The position numbers were made by a program, and so were the translations under genes. Positions 12,813 through 23,860 of a DNA stretch of 64,000 bases are shown one piece after another. Position 1 is the stretch's first letter. Each line of letters starts with the position of its first letter. Source of the stretch: Epiperipatus broadwayi (Eukaryota > Onychophora > Udeonychophora > Euonychophora > Peripatidae). Under the pieces are notes generated by a model. That model was given only the letters and a program-made list of their open reading frames with translations. It did not search any database and was not told the origin of the DNA. The stretch covers positions 3,323,598 through 3,387,597 of the forward strand of contig JAQFVV010006221.1 of assembly GCA_028023455.1 (NCBI GenBank), written 5' to 3'.

Positions 12813-14068
12813 GTCCACATAGTAATATCTGTTAAAAATTATTAATTTGTATAATGCAATAAAATACGCACATGTCAAAATTGTGATTTATGTGTTAAAA
12901 TGGGAGAAATGTATTTAAGAGAAAATAACTGTTATGAACACTCATAGATTGAATTGATATTTATATTAACATTTTATAATAATTAATATCTGATTACAAA
13001 AATTAATCAACATTTTCCTTTTTTTTTAACACAGTCATTTCAACCCTTTGGCTCTTAACAGTATAACTGCTCTTGAAAATTTTTTATATAGAAAAAATAG
13101 AGAAGTATGTGTCAAAGCATAAGCAATGTTGGGCCAGTTATTTTATGCTTTTTGAATATTTTGAAAACTATAAAATAAAATAGAAAACCATATTATCATA
13201 GTGAAAATATTAATTTTAACAGTTCTTAATTTTTAATATATCTCTAAAAATGTTCTTAAAAATATTTACACTTTCTTGTAATAAATATTTTATATCAAAT
13301 TAAAATGTAATAAATAATTAAGTTTCAGTTCAGTCATCTCATATCTAATTAGCTGAAGAAAAAAATTGTGATTGATTATATTAATATTTTATAAGGATAG
13401 AAGATAAAAACAGTATCAAAAGATTTTATTGAAAAATATACATTTTTTAAATAATAATTTACATTTTTTTAAATCGTAATAAATTGTATCATTTTATTAA
13501 TAGCTCTATAAAAATAATTAACATACTGCATTAACTAAAATAGAACACCCAAAAAAAATTAACTCTCTGAAAGAATGAAAAGTATATGGCCATTTTAAAA
13601 GAAAATTCCTGGAAAAATTATCATATAAAGTCATTGGCAGAAGACATTATACATGTAACAAAATTAGAAGGATAATGTATACAAATATGTAATTGGATAA
13701 TGAATTTCAATATAACTTTATGAAAAAAAATTATATTTAACATAAAATACCATAATTAGCTGCATTCCATTCTACAATAGAGAAAAAAAGATGTAAGCCA
13801 AAACAGCATATATTAAATTTAATCAGAACAGTAAACACATAATGCTAATTTCCCAATTTGATTTTCAAATAATGCTTCAATCTTCTTCATTCAGACATAA
13901 AGGTATAAAAATGAATTTACTTTGATAATTTTTCAATGACAGCTGTCTGAATTAGAATTTTTAGAATCCAATGAGCATTTAAAAAAACACTAACTGATTA
14001 AAGAATAATATGCAAAACAGTAATGTTAAATTTCAGCATTAAGAAAAATGTCATTTTCCTATATATAT
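12813..14068. other. AT-rich intron, nothing recognised
   Basis: No exon, terminal repeat or coding remnant could be supported up to the gap. Confidence 0.4.
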
Positions 14069-14568
14069 NNNNNNNNNNNNNNNNNNNNNNNNNNNNNNNN
14101 NNNNNNNNNNNNNNNNNNNNNNNNNNNNNNNNNNNNNNNNNNNNNNNNNNNNNNNNNNNNNNNNNNNNNNNNNNNNNNNNNNNNNNNNNNNNNNNNNNNN
14201 NNNNNNNNNNNNNNNNNNNNNNNNNNNNNNNNNNNNNNNNNNNNNNNNNNNNNNNNNNNNNNNNNNNNNNNNNNNNNNNNNNNNNNNNNNNNNNNNNNNN
14301 NNNNNNNNNNNNNNNNNNNNNNNNNNNNNNNNNNNNNNNNNNNNNNNNNNNNNNNNNNNNNNNNNNNNNNNNNNNNNNNNNNNNNNNNNNNNNNNNNNNN
14401 NNNNNNNNNNNNNNNNNNNNNNNNNNNNNNNNNNNNNNNNNNNNNNNNNNNNNNNNNNNNNNNNNNNNNNNNNNNNNNNNNNNNNNNNNNNNNNNNNNNN
14501 NNNNNNNNNNNNNNNNNNNNNNNNNNNNNNNNNNNNNNNNNNNNNNNNNNNNNNNNNNNNNNNNNNNN
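14069..14568. other. Assembly gap, exactly 500 N
   Basis: The run is exactly 500 unknown bases, which suggests a placeholder of unspecified true length. It falls in the Duox intron from which several expected exons are missing. Open frames spanning it are artefacts of the Ns. Confidence 0.99.
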
Positions 14569-14990
14569 AGTGTAAGTGGATAAGGATTGGGATAAATATT
14601 TCAATCAGTATCTAAAATACCTGCCTAAGAAGAATATGGAAAAAATTTGGGGTGGTTCTGCACAAACTATGCAAGATATGGAATTGAATCTTCAAAATCC
14701 AAATATGCATTTAAGAAGAGCAATATGTGAATAGGCTTTAAATTAAAGTCCAGCACTACTTTTATCCTAGTGTTTATAGAGAGGGAATGGGCCATTACAA
14801 AGGAAGCACTGGCTATCTATCTTAAGGAGAAATAAGTCTTTACTAAAAGAAGTTTTCAAATCTTCCATAACATTACATAATTTATGGAAAGGAAGTCAAA
14901 AATGAGAAGAGGGAAGGGTGGAGAAAGACGAAAGGGAAGGAGGAAAAAAAAGAGAAAAGAAAAGAAGAAGGGAAAATAAAATTCCCATGT
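14569..14990 (+). other. Post-gap sequence with a short open frame, unresolved
   Basis: Directly after the gap the plus strand is open for about 50 codons (VDKDWDKYFNQYLKYLPKK, then GGSAQTMQD) and then stops near 14732. A purine-rich G/A tract follows at 14880-14975. I recognise no family; a retroelement fragment is one possibility. Confidence 0.25.
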
Positions 14991-15177
14991 ATATATAGAT
15001 TGGATGTGTTTTTTTTTAAATAAAGACCTTACTTAAAATAAAAAAATAAGATTTTTTTATATTCTTTAACTTTCCAAGAAAGCAATTGCATACATTTTTT
15101 TAAAATTAAATTTAAATTCTGAAAGTCAAAAGAAATTACAGCAAATATCTTACTATTTTATTAATATTAATATCTTT

Positions 15178-15290
15178 TCATATAAAATAATTTTGATATA
15201 AATAATAAAAGTAGGCACATATATCATTTTAATACATATAAAATAATTTTGATATAGATAATAAAATTAGGCACATACTTCATTTTAATA
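15178..15290. repeat. Two-copy tandem repeat, unit about 57 bp
   Basis: CATATAAAATAATTTTGATA followed by ATAATAAAA and TAGGCACATA occurs twice in direct orientation, immediately before the left end of the TA-flanked element. Confidence 0.75.
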
Positions 15291-15292
15291 TA

Positions 15293-16774
15293 TACCCAGG
15301 TCTTGTTTTATGCGGATTTTTTAATGCGATTTTGTTTCTTCTTAATATCTTTGTATGCAGTTTTCTTTTATGTGATAAAAATTATTAGATCAGAAGTTGA
15401 GCTCTGATAATGCACTACTACTTTAAATATTATAAATTTCGTGCACTCACACATCATATTTAAAGTAATAGAGCATTATTGGAGTTTGACTTCCATCTAA
15501 TAATTTCAATATTTTCAGCGCTTTATAATAGTACTGTAGTAGATTTTATGCAATAAAGAAGTTCATAATTCACTTAAAATCAGGATTTCCCCATTTTATA
15601 TACACACATTAAATTTTACAAGATTATAATGTAAATCTGTTCAAACATTATAGATGCCTATAGTATGCATGTTGCTGTTTTTGCATTTTAAATCGCATTC
15701 TATTTTTGCTTTTTTAAAAAAGAGTACGCAATCAATCATTTAGTGTCCGCAAGTAATAAATTTTACAAGATTATAATGTAAATCTGTTCAAACATTATGT
15801 TGTTTTTGCATTTTAAATCACATTCTATTTTTGCTTTTTAAAAAAATACATAATCAATTAATCATTTAGTGTCCTCAAGTTTATTTTTAAAAGTTGAGTA
15901 ACAGCAGTGGGCACAATTAAATTTGAGAATTAAAAATTAAAATCTGATTTTTAATTATAATTAACAATTTAAAAATTACCTAATGTGATCTGAAATTAAT
16001 GTGATGTGAAACAATGAAATTTGATTTTTAAACGGAATTGAAAATTAAAATATTAAAGCCAAAAATAAGAATTTAATTTTTAATTGTTAAGTTTTAATTA
16101 AATTTTGCTCAACAGTGATAAGTGTCTTTTTATTATCATAAGTCTAAGTTCTTATTTTTATTTTAAACTTTTAGTTTACCCTAATGGAGAGGAAAAAACA
16201 CCCAAGAAAATGAATTTCTTTGGAAACAAAAATTTCAATTTTAGATCGCTTAGCGAAATAGAAAGGATCAACAGCGATTGGAATAACATTTTAGTTTAGG
16301 CAAGTATACTATAAGAGCAATTAAAAAAAAGAAAGTTGGCGCTAGTTGTATTTTTTCTTGTGATGAATCTGATGTCTTACCAGTTCACAAATGAACTTGC
16401 ATTATCAAATAGCAATAATGATTAAAATACTGTACATGTATGAAAAAATGTAAAATACTGTAAACTACGCATAAAAATATATTGTTTTGAATAAAATTAA
16501 ATACTGTAGTTAATAAAAAAAGTAAAAAAAGTTTGTCTTGTATCAATTTTTTTCAAATTTGAAATTTTTTATTAGTCATATTTTATTTCCTTATTTTTTT
16601 TTATGCGAATTTTAAAGTAATTTTATGTTGTTGCTTTGCTTTTACACGATTTTTGAAAATTACAGTATATATCCCCCATTTTTCAAGGTAAGTTAAGGCT
16701 ATTTTTGTGTGATTTCTTTTGTGTATGTTTTCTGAGGAACCAACCTATCTACTGCATAAAATGAGACCCAGGTG
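15293..16774 (-). mobile_element. TA-flanked inverted-repeat DNA element, copy 2 (with internal duplication)
   Basis: The right end is ATAAAATGAGACCCAGGTG, and the sequence inward of it (CTGAGGAACCAACCTATCTA) is the reverse complement of the left end of copy 1, so this copy lies in the opposite orientation. The left end (CCAGGTCTTGTTTTATGCGG) is worn. Length is about 1.48 kb against 0.98-1.09 kb for the other copies; part of the excess is a direct duplication at 15608-15885. A subterminal hairpin at 15395-15485 also occurs in copy 3. The frame at 16105-16299 inside it is not conserved in the other copies and is probably meaningless. Confidence 0.75.
15608..15885. repeat. Direct duplication inside copy 2 of the TA-flanked element
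   Basis: TTTTACAAGATTATAATGTA through CATTTAGTGTCC is present twice, starting near 15613 and 15759. The second copy lacks about 20 bp after the word CAAACATTAT. It looks like a tandem duplication that happened after insertion or in a source copy. Confidence 0.8.
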
Positions 16775-16852
16775 TACTGTCTTTATCCCTGCTTATAATT
16801 TTAACTTAATATTTGTAAAAATAAAAATAATTAAAACCTCCACTTTACTTAC

Positions 16853-16990
16853 TTATTGGAATACTCATTAATAAAACACACATATAAATATAAGGTAATT
16901 CATTGCCATCAAAATAATCATATTTTTCAAAATCTTCACATTGTTCTAAAATAGAACTGTTTAACTGAGCTGGTTGAGGGCATGGATTTC
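16853..16990 (-). CDS. Duox: Duox exon (CPQP linker and start of first membrane segment)
   Basis: This 138-nt exon follows a clean polypyrimidine acceptor (TTTTTTTTAG) and has a consensus AA|GTAAGT donor. It encodes GNPCPQPAQLNSSILEQC, EDFEKYDYFDGNELP and then the hydrophobic run YIYMCVLLMSIPI, leaving a single A. NPCPQPxQLN and YDYFxGNE are dual-oxidase hallmarks at the junction between the peroxidase-like ectodomain and the first transmembrane helix, so the exon ends inside or near the end of that helix. An alternative donor 4 nt downstream (GTAAAG) is less likely. The phase-1 end does not fit the preferred start of the exon at 8406 (which needs 1 nt rather than 2), consistent with missing intermediate exons. 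Confidence 0.93.
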
Positions 16991-18660
16991 CTAAAAAAAA
17001 CAATAACAGTGTAATTATGATAGAATAAATTAATTTTAATGAATAAAAATATTTATACAAAATTATAGTTTTATTTATATATATATTGTTTATAGGTCAA
17101 TATCTAAAAAATTCTAGCTACGTTTGCAATTTTACAAAATATTTATAAGAAGTTTCATGTTTAATGCAATATGTATCATAATTTAATTAAGTTTTTTAAA
17201 ACTGGATAAAAATAAATTTTATTTTTTAATTTCGGAGTGCTTAAATGCTTCCACCAAACAATTTTACTAGTATATAGTTTTGTACTGACATCCAACAATT
17301 ATTTTTAATTAGTCAATGCACTTATAAAATTTTATATTTGGTTTTAATTATTTTTATACAAAAAAAAAAAAGATTAAAAAAATTTAGTTACAGAAAGTAC
17401 TAAACCACAGATATATTTTAAGTAAGAGAAATATAATTTTAATAATCTTATATTTTTGTTAAATGACAGCCCTCCAACAGCTCATACTGCAATAATGTAT
17501 TTATATATGTGAATCCAATATTTTCATTTGGAAACTATGTTTCATTTTACGATTAACTCCTGTTAATTTCAGCAAAATTATAAAGGTCAATTATGACAAG
17601 GCTATAGAGGCAAGGATTTTAAGGCCTCAAAATAAAAGAACAACATAATATTGGCAATCATGGAGCATTTTATATAATAGGCTCTTTCCAGAGTAATCTT
17701 CTGTTTAACTATGAAAAGCTATAAATATTACTTCAATTAAACACTGTAGGTGTATATAAATCACAAATGAATATTCTTTACAAAATAATAGTACAAACAA
17801 TGTTTATGCTTAAATCTTGATTTTACATGAATTTTTAATAAACCATACAACAAATCAAACTACATCTGTTAAAAAATTGTTCAAATGATATACCAATCAT
17901 TATTACAAGTATAGCCTAATACAAATTGACCTCATCATTCTTTTCTTGATAAACCTACATCTTCAATATTCATAGAAGATTACAATCTTTTTTATGATAA
18001 CCTTTTGGTCTAAACAAGTGGAAATAAATTTCAAACAACTTTTATAATGGACAAAATTAATCAACATGAACATACTTTATGAAGTCAAGCAATTAAAAAA
18101 AATAATCCTAAACGTTTTATTATTTGATCTTGGATCAAATCCTAAATAAATACCTTGTGCAATAAGTTAAGATTTAGATGATAAGTGCATTATTAAATTT
18201 TAATTTAATTAGGTTTTTAACATTTTAAAATTAATTGACACATTACTTAAACTGTCACCCATAGTATCAGTGACAAAATTTTTCTGCTACAAATTGGTTA
18301 TAGTGCTGGATTAGATAAACTTAATTACAAAACGAAGTAGAAAATATAATCCAAAATATAAGTACAACCCCATCATCACAAACCTTCAATTAAACACTAA
18401 ATATTTTATATGTTTCCTCTACTTTATTGTGTATGTTTTGAATTTATACTTATTTAATTCTTGATAGTCTGTTTTTTATTAACATATTTTTATATAGTTG
18501 ATAATACTCTGAAGTGACAAATACCAAAGGTTTAACTATTACCTATTTACTTACTATTATTAAATCATTTTCCCAATAGCTACCAACATAAATCTAACTT
18601 TATTATTTTTGAAATTCTCAGTTTAGGGATGAAAGTTAGAAAATGCCAACTGAAATGAAT
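16991..18660. other. AT-rich intron, nothing recognised
   Basis: This is the proximal part of the 18.6-kb Duox intron. No coding remnant or element end was identified. Confidence 0.4.
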
Positions 18661-18771
18661 ATAAAACAGGCAAAACTCACTATACATATTGCCACACACA
18701 GCAAGTTAGAGTAATCAATGGATGCCAGAAGGCTTGTGCATAAAATCCCCATCTAGTGCCTACTCATCCAA

Positions 18772-18815
18772 TATCCCCAGACTAGTTTTTGACTTGTGGC
18801 CTTCATCAGTGAGGA
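18772..18815 (-). ncRNA. Hammerhead ribozyme remnant (family A, minus strand)
   Basis: The minus-strand copy in the left arm has CTGATGA at 18809-18803 and the same stem I, but reads AAAA instead of GAAA before CTAGTC and carries a mismatch in stem II. The catalytic G12 position is therefore A, so this copy is probably inactive. It is in the same sense as Duox transcription. Confidence 0.6.
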
Positions 18816-18905
18816 GCCTTGAATCTGAGAGCACTGCAGCTAGATCTTAGGATCTAATGCAATCCTCCAGCAGCCTCCTTTTATCTCCATTTAACTATCC
18901 AAGGC

Positions 18906-18947
18906 TCCTCACTGATGAAGGCCACAAGCCAGAAACTAGTCTGGGGA
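18906..18947 (+). ncRNA. Hammerhead ribozyme motif, core intact (family A)
   Basis: CTGATGA at 18912-18918 is followed by a small stem II (GGC, loop CACAA, GCC, flanked by A and A) and by GAAA at 18932-18935. Next comes the palindrome ACTAGT with C at 18941 in the cleavage position. Stem I pairs TCCTCA (18906-18911) with TGGGGA (18942-18947), six pairs including one wobble. All conserved core bases of a hammerhead are present. Stem III is only the self-complementary ACU/AGU, the form thought to work as a dimer. Activity is untested; the A-A flank of stem II is non-canonical. Confidence 0.72.
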
Positions 18948-19059
18948 TATTGGATGAGTAGGCACTAGATGGGGATTTTCTGCACAAGCCTTCTAACATC
19001 CATTGATTACTCTAGCTTGCTGTGTGTGGTAATACGTATAGTGAGTTTTGCCTGTTTTA

Positions 19060-20440
19060 ACAACAGTTATACACAAGCATAAGAAGTGATGGTCATGTGA
19101 TGTTTATTGGCTTAAAACCAATTCTGCCTAATAGGATAGTGGTGGCTATGGTTATTAAAGAACCAAAGACACCAAAATGTATAGGTACTGAACTGAGTTC
19201 AGAGCCATATGACTATATAAGCTAATGGGCTTGGATTGAAAACATTAAGATGTTTTCAGTTTAAGACTTATATTTTTGTAGTGAAATGGTAAATCTGATT
19301 CAGATTTGCCATTTCACTGTCTGACCCACCTAATCACTTATTAAGGGAGTTTAATTAAAGCCCACCTATGTAAATAGAGACATGTATTTTTTTCAACATT
19401 TGTTTATTATTTTAAACACAACTATCCTGAATAAATTACTAAAATTTATTTTGGGTAGTACTAATAAAATTTATTTATACTAACACACTAATTTATTGTA
19501 TTTATTAAAAAGAAAAAAGATTCAAATAATAAGTTTTGAATTTTTTTTTGATATGTTTTTATATATATATTTAAAATGTCTGCTTTTTTCTTTAAGAATC
19601 CAAGATGACCTTTTTTTTTGGAAAGATTTGTACCTCGATAAGAAGTTTAAAATAAATGTTAAATTAAAACACTTAGAAACAATTTCTATTAATTAATTAA
19701 TAGAGATTCTACATTGTTAGATAAAAATTATACTGAAATCTCTATCGATCCTTATCAAGGTATAAACTTTCTAAAGATAGAAAGAAAGTATTATTTCCTA
19801 TTGGGTCATAAAAGATCTGAAGACAAATCTCCTCACACAGCACATAATTCGAATACCAATGCTAAGGTATAAATAGTGGGGTTTTTTTTTAAAGAAAAGA
19901 AAAACAAAAGAGAGAGTTTCAGAACGTCTCCACACGAGTTGAAATGTTGAGTGAGTAGTTAAGGGAAAATCACCGCCCGTCCTTTCCTGAGACCTGAAAT
20001 CTCCTACAATGCTGCTGCCAGAACCTGCCTTCAAAAGCCATCTGTCATCAATGTTCGCCTTCGCACTCATTCCGGGGAACTCCTGGTAAAATGCCGAAAA
20101 ATTCCAATCCTGTCATCCAGATCTTAGAACCTAAATTCATTACCACTAGTAGCTTCTTTAAAATTTAAAAGTATGTAATCAATCATATTACCCAAGGTTG
20201 ACAGGTGATTAATAATTGAATAACTTTCAAATATAAAGAGTTAGCTGTGAATAATTAACAAACAATGCTTGACCATGTGTATTTTCTGATGCTTTGAGGG
20301 TAAAAGGTTGTTCATCAAAGACAATGTTGTTTTTGAGGCAAACAATCTATTATGCCTCCCTCTTTTTCTGACTGGTTTTAGATCATTTAAATTACCATAA
20401 AAGCTGATCACCACACACCTCTTATTCCATTAAGCATCAC
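19060..20440. other. Intron with a GC-richer patch at about 19900-20130
   Basis: Within this intron stretch, 19900-20130 is distinctly richer in G and C and carries a minus-strand open frame (20070-19798) starting MSAKANIDDRWLLKAGSGSS and containing VGDFRSQERTGGDFPLTT. Upstream of its ATG the frame stays open (FYQEFPG). No family is recognised and the tail of the frame is low-complexity, so an old repeat or gene fragment is most likely. A short self-complementary word (AATGGTAAATCTGATTC near 19286) lies before it. Confidence 0.3.
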
Positions 20441-20443
20441 ATG

Positions 20444-20632
20444 ATCCTAAGATCTAGGTGCAGTGCTCTAAAATCCAAAGCTCCTCACTGATGATGGCCA
20501 CAAGCCAGAAACTAGTCTGGAAATATTGGATGATTAGCATTAGATAGGGATTTTATGCACAAGCCTTTTGGCATTCATTGATTACTCTGGTTGGCACAGG
20601 GTGGCAATACTGTATGGAGAGTTTTGCTTTGT
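20444..20632 (+). mobile_element. Single unit of the family A hammerhead repeat
   Basis: The unit matches one arm of the 18.7-kb palindrome, from GATCCTAAGATCTAGGTGCA through GGAGAGTTTTGC, at clearly lower identity. It shows that the unit also occurs alone rather than only as an inverted pair. Confidence 0.7.
20482..20523 (+). ncRNA. Hammerhead ribozyme motif, core intact (family A, single unit)
   Basis: CTGATGA (20488-20494), stem II TGGC/GCCA with loop CACAA, GAAA (20508-20511), palindromic ACTAGT and C at 20517 are all present. Stem II is better than in the 18.9-kb copy because the flanking pair is U-A. Stem I is shorter: CA and a wobble pair with TGG, then mismatches. Confidence 0.65.
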
Positions 20633-20639
20633 TTATGAA

Positions 20640-22435
20640 CCTCTTATTCCACAAGTCATCTTCCTAAATTAACAGTGATATTAGGATTGTGCATTTTTGT
20701 GATTATATTTCTATCCTTTAACTACAAACACAAAAATTCTGACTCTAATTGCTTTTTTATTTTAGCTTGAGACATACAGAATTAAGCATGAAATTTTATA
20801 GTGTAAGGTTTGGTTAATTATGGTTGTTGATTGTAAACTTTTCTGGAAGCAGTACAATTAGTAAAGAGTTAGATTGAAGCAGGATTTGGCACAGAAGTTT
20901 AATTTTGGCAAAATTTGTTTAGTGACCCATTGTTTATCATAGAAGTGGAAGTGGCCTATAAAAATGGTACAAAAATGATGTCACCATCTAGCTAGATTGT
21001 CATTCTTAGTGTTAATAAAAAATAATTACAGTTCCAGAAGTAGTGGTATATTGTAAAACAATGGCAATACTAAAAATAAAAATTTAATTTTCTTAATATA
21101 AGTGCAGAAAATATGAGAATTTTACTTCATAGAAAACTCTTCAAGACCTGAATAGAGAACAACATTGGTAACTAAGAAGTTTTCAAGTTTTAATATTGTT
21201 ATAGCTGCTTTTAATGAATAAAGTTTAATAAAACAGATAAATAGCTACAATTTTTTTTGGATAGGTATATCAAAAATTGAAATGACAATGTATGATGTCA
21301 AATTTTCTGTAAAGTCTAATTGAGAATCTTTTATTATTAAAATTCTATGATGTATTAAAGAAAAGCTTGTGGAATTATAACTTAGCTTGCATAATGGTAT
21401 CTGTGTTTATTTTATACTACAAATGCTTCAATATTAGATTCAGAGAAATAAAATAAAAAACATGTTTTTCTTACTGAATTGTTTATTACAGCAAAACAAT
21501 TTTCTCCTAAGAGATATTTTAATGAACATTACAGTACAAAAAGCAGAGTTAGACCAAACAACTTTGGTATTCTAACCTTCAATGGACTGCTGTCATTGAA
21601 ATTTGCATAAGTGTCGGATGAAAAATCACTATAAAAGAATATAGATGTATTCATTTCAAAACAATATAATTTAATAAATTACATGACAGTTAGAAGTAAA
21701 AATACAAAAAAAATATTATTAAATAAGTTTTTACAAATTTAGATTGTTGAACAGATCCTAGATTAGTATGCTCTAAGATTAAAATGGCAGTTGCATTAAA
21801 AACTGTTTTTCCTCCAGTTAATTTGCAAGAAAATTAATGCTTAATAACAGTTGCATTAAAAAGTGCTATTAATCCAATTATATTCACAAAAAATTGATAT
21901 TTTTTTAAAAACATGTATTATTCACAATTGTCATGTTATGAAAACATGGAATTATCTGAAGGTGAGTTATGGATATAAGTAAATCAAATTTTATACTCAC
22001 TGAAAAGAAGATTTATGACTGGTTTGTTGAAGATTTTATTAGTTTTTGATTAAAAAAATGTATGAAATATTTTCTATTAGGTAGGTAATAAATTGACTGT
22101 GAAGTTTCACAATCAATACTGACTGATAAGAAGTGCTTAAAACTGATGAGCATATTAAAGTTACAAAGGAGATTTGGATATTTTCTGTTGTTTTCATTTT
22201 AGAACTTTTTTTTATGTATCAAGTAACATGAATCTGAAAAATGATATTATAATCCTATAAAATCTACAAGTGGCATCCTCTTATATGATAATAATGATAC
22301 TATGAGCAAATGAAAGAACTATTATGATCATTGTTTGAATAATAATACTGCTAATAATAATTCATTTTAGATAATGTTTTGATTATCTTTTGAATAACAA
22401 TATAAAGATTGAGATGATGACTTTAATGATACATT
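20640..22435. other. AT-rich intron, nothing recognised
   Basis: A weak two-copy word (CAGTTGCATTAAAAA near 21787 and 21849) is the only structure noticed. Confidence 0.35.
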
Positions 22436-22439
22436 CATT

Positions 22440-23860
22440 TTATGTATTGATTTTGAGTTCGATAAAGAATTTGGCTTAATGAAATCAAAATAGTTCTTTG
22501 AAATCATAAAATTCAAATTTGTTAGGAACTGATCACATACCTGGAGAAGTTTTAAATATTGTGATAATTATGGCCTCGATCTAAATAATGCTCCTATTGC
22601 TCCAATTTTTTAAAAAATAAAGTAAATAGATAATATTGTAATTTATCATAGAATACCCTTGTTATCTATAATAGCAAAAATATTTTCAAGAATTTTTTTG
22701 AATAAATTATTTCCAGCCCATTTTGAGTGGTTATCAGAGAATCATTGTAATTTTAAAGATTCAAGAATCACTATTGACATGCCTTTTGTTGCTAGAAAAG
22801 TGCAAAAAAAATTTCAAAGCAAAAAGTGTTTGTATATTATTTTCACTGATTTTCTCAAATCACTTAATTCAGTGCATATTATTTGTCTATGGCACTGACA
22901 GAAATTAGTTGTCTACCCACCAAATCTTATTCATATTATATAGCTTCTACATAATAGAATGATAAAAAGTGTTACTTACAGATTGAAAATCTGAAACATT
23001 TAAAAGAAAACCTGTGATAATTCAAAGTTGTGGTTTTCCATTTTTATGATAATGATCTTTGAAAATGTTTATAGAAAGTTTAACAAATCAACATAAAGAT
23101 GTATACATGTTTAATAATAGAATTTTGCATTTGAATTGATTGATTAAAAGCAAAACAAGAAGTTCACCTTCTTAATTCTGTAACTCCAGTATGCTGATAT
23201 CACTGTCATTTCAAAAAATGATTTACGGGAACATACTTAATTTTTGAATTGAATATATAATAACTTTAGTGATGAATTAAAAATCTAGCTATCTATGTAA
23301 GAAGGTAAGCTAATTTAAATTTAATGATAGCTTTTTAAGCAGAATAGTGAGCTTAGATGTTAAAACATAGAATATTTTATCATAATGAAACAATTCCTTC
23401 CATTAATTTAGCTTTTTATAAGACTATTATTTTATCTAATTAATGGACATTCTATTGAAAACAACATAGGCATTAGAAACATTTCCTTTATGAATTCTTG
23501 CAATATTCTAAAAAATATAATGGCAAGATTATAATACCAATCAACATGTTTTACAACTTGCATGGTTGTAATATTATAAAGTCCATACTGTAAAATCAAT
23601 TTTTTTTAGAATCCAATATGTGAAAGAAATCAAATATTTTATAGTGACCTTGAGCATTTTCATAGGAGGTAGCCCCACTCTTTTATTTACATTTTAATTA
23701 TTATTGGTAAGACTTTCTAAAGAAGTAGTACAATCCCAATTATTTTTTATTATAAATATATAAAATGTTGGTAGAATTAATTAGAGAGCACAATTAGACA
23801 AATATTGAGTCTTCTGAAAAGAAAAAATTGTGGCAGAAAACAGCATCACATGGATAGAAT
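22440..23860 (+). mobile_element. Decayed LINE, reverse-transcriptase domain
   Basis: HIPGEVLN near 22534 and the open stretch 22659-22898 match the palm of a non-LTR reverse transcriptase. LLSIIAKIFSRIFLNKLFPA is followed by LSENHCNF, RITIDMPFVARKVQKKFQ and CLYIIFTDFLKSLNSVH, in place of the usual intact LYxxFIDLxKAFDxV motif A. Near 23190 a damaged ADD box with VISKNDLREHT follows. Stops are frequent. The later part is too worn to delimit. Confidence 0.75.

Larger units (their letters stand above)
18663..19058. mobile_element. Hammerhead-bearing palindrome (two 159-bp arms, 78-bp loop)
   Basis: The left arm 18663-18821 begins AAAACAGGCAAAACTCACTA and is the near-perfect reverse complement of the right arm 18900-19058. 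Each arm carries one hammerhead-like motif, minus sense on the left and plus sense on the right. The loop (18822-18899) contains a GATCTTAGGATC word that also occurs beside the single unit at 20444. Inverted pairs of ribozyme-bearing repeats are known from the terminal repeats of Penelope-like elements. No coding is present here, so this is a non-autonomous or solo-terminal form. Confidence 0.75.

Noticed and set aside
14023-14604. Three open frames of 175-186 codons
   Set aside because: They are open only because they cross 500 Ns; the flanking codons show no motif.
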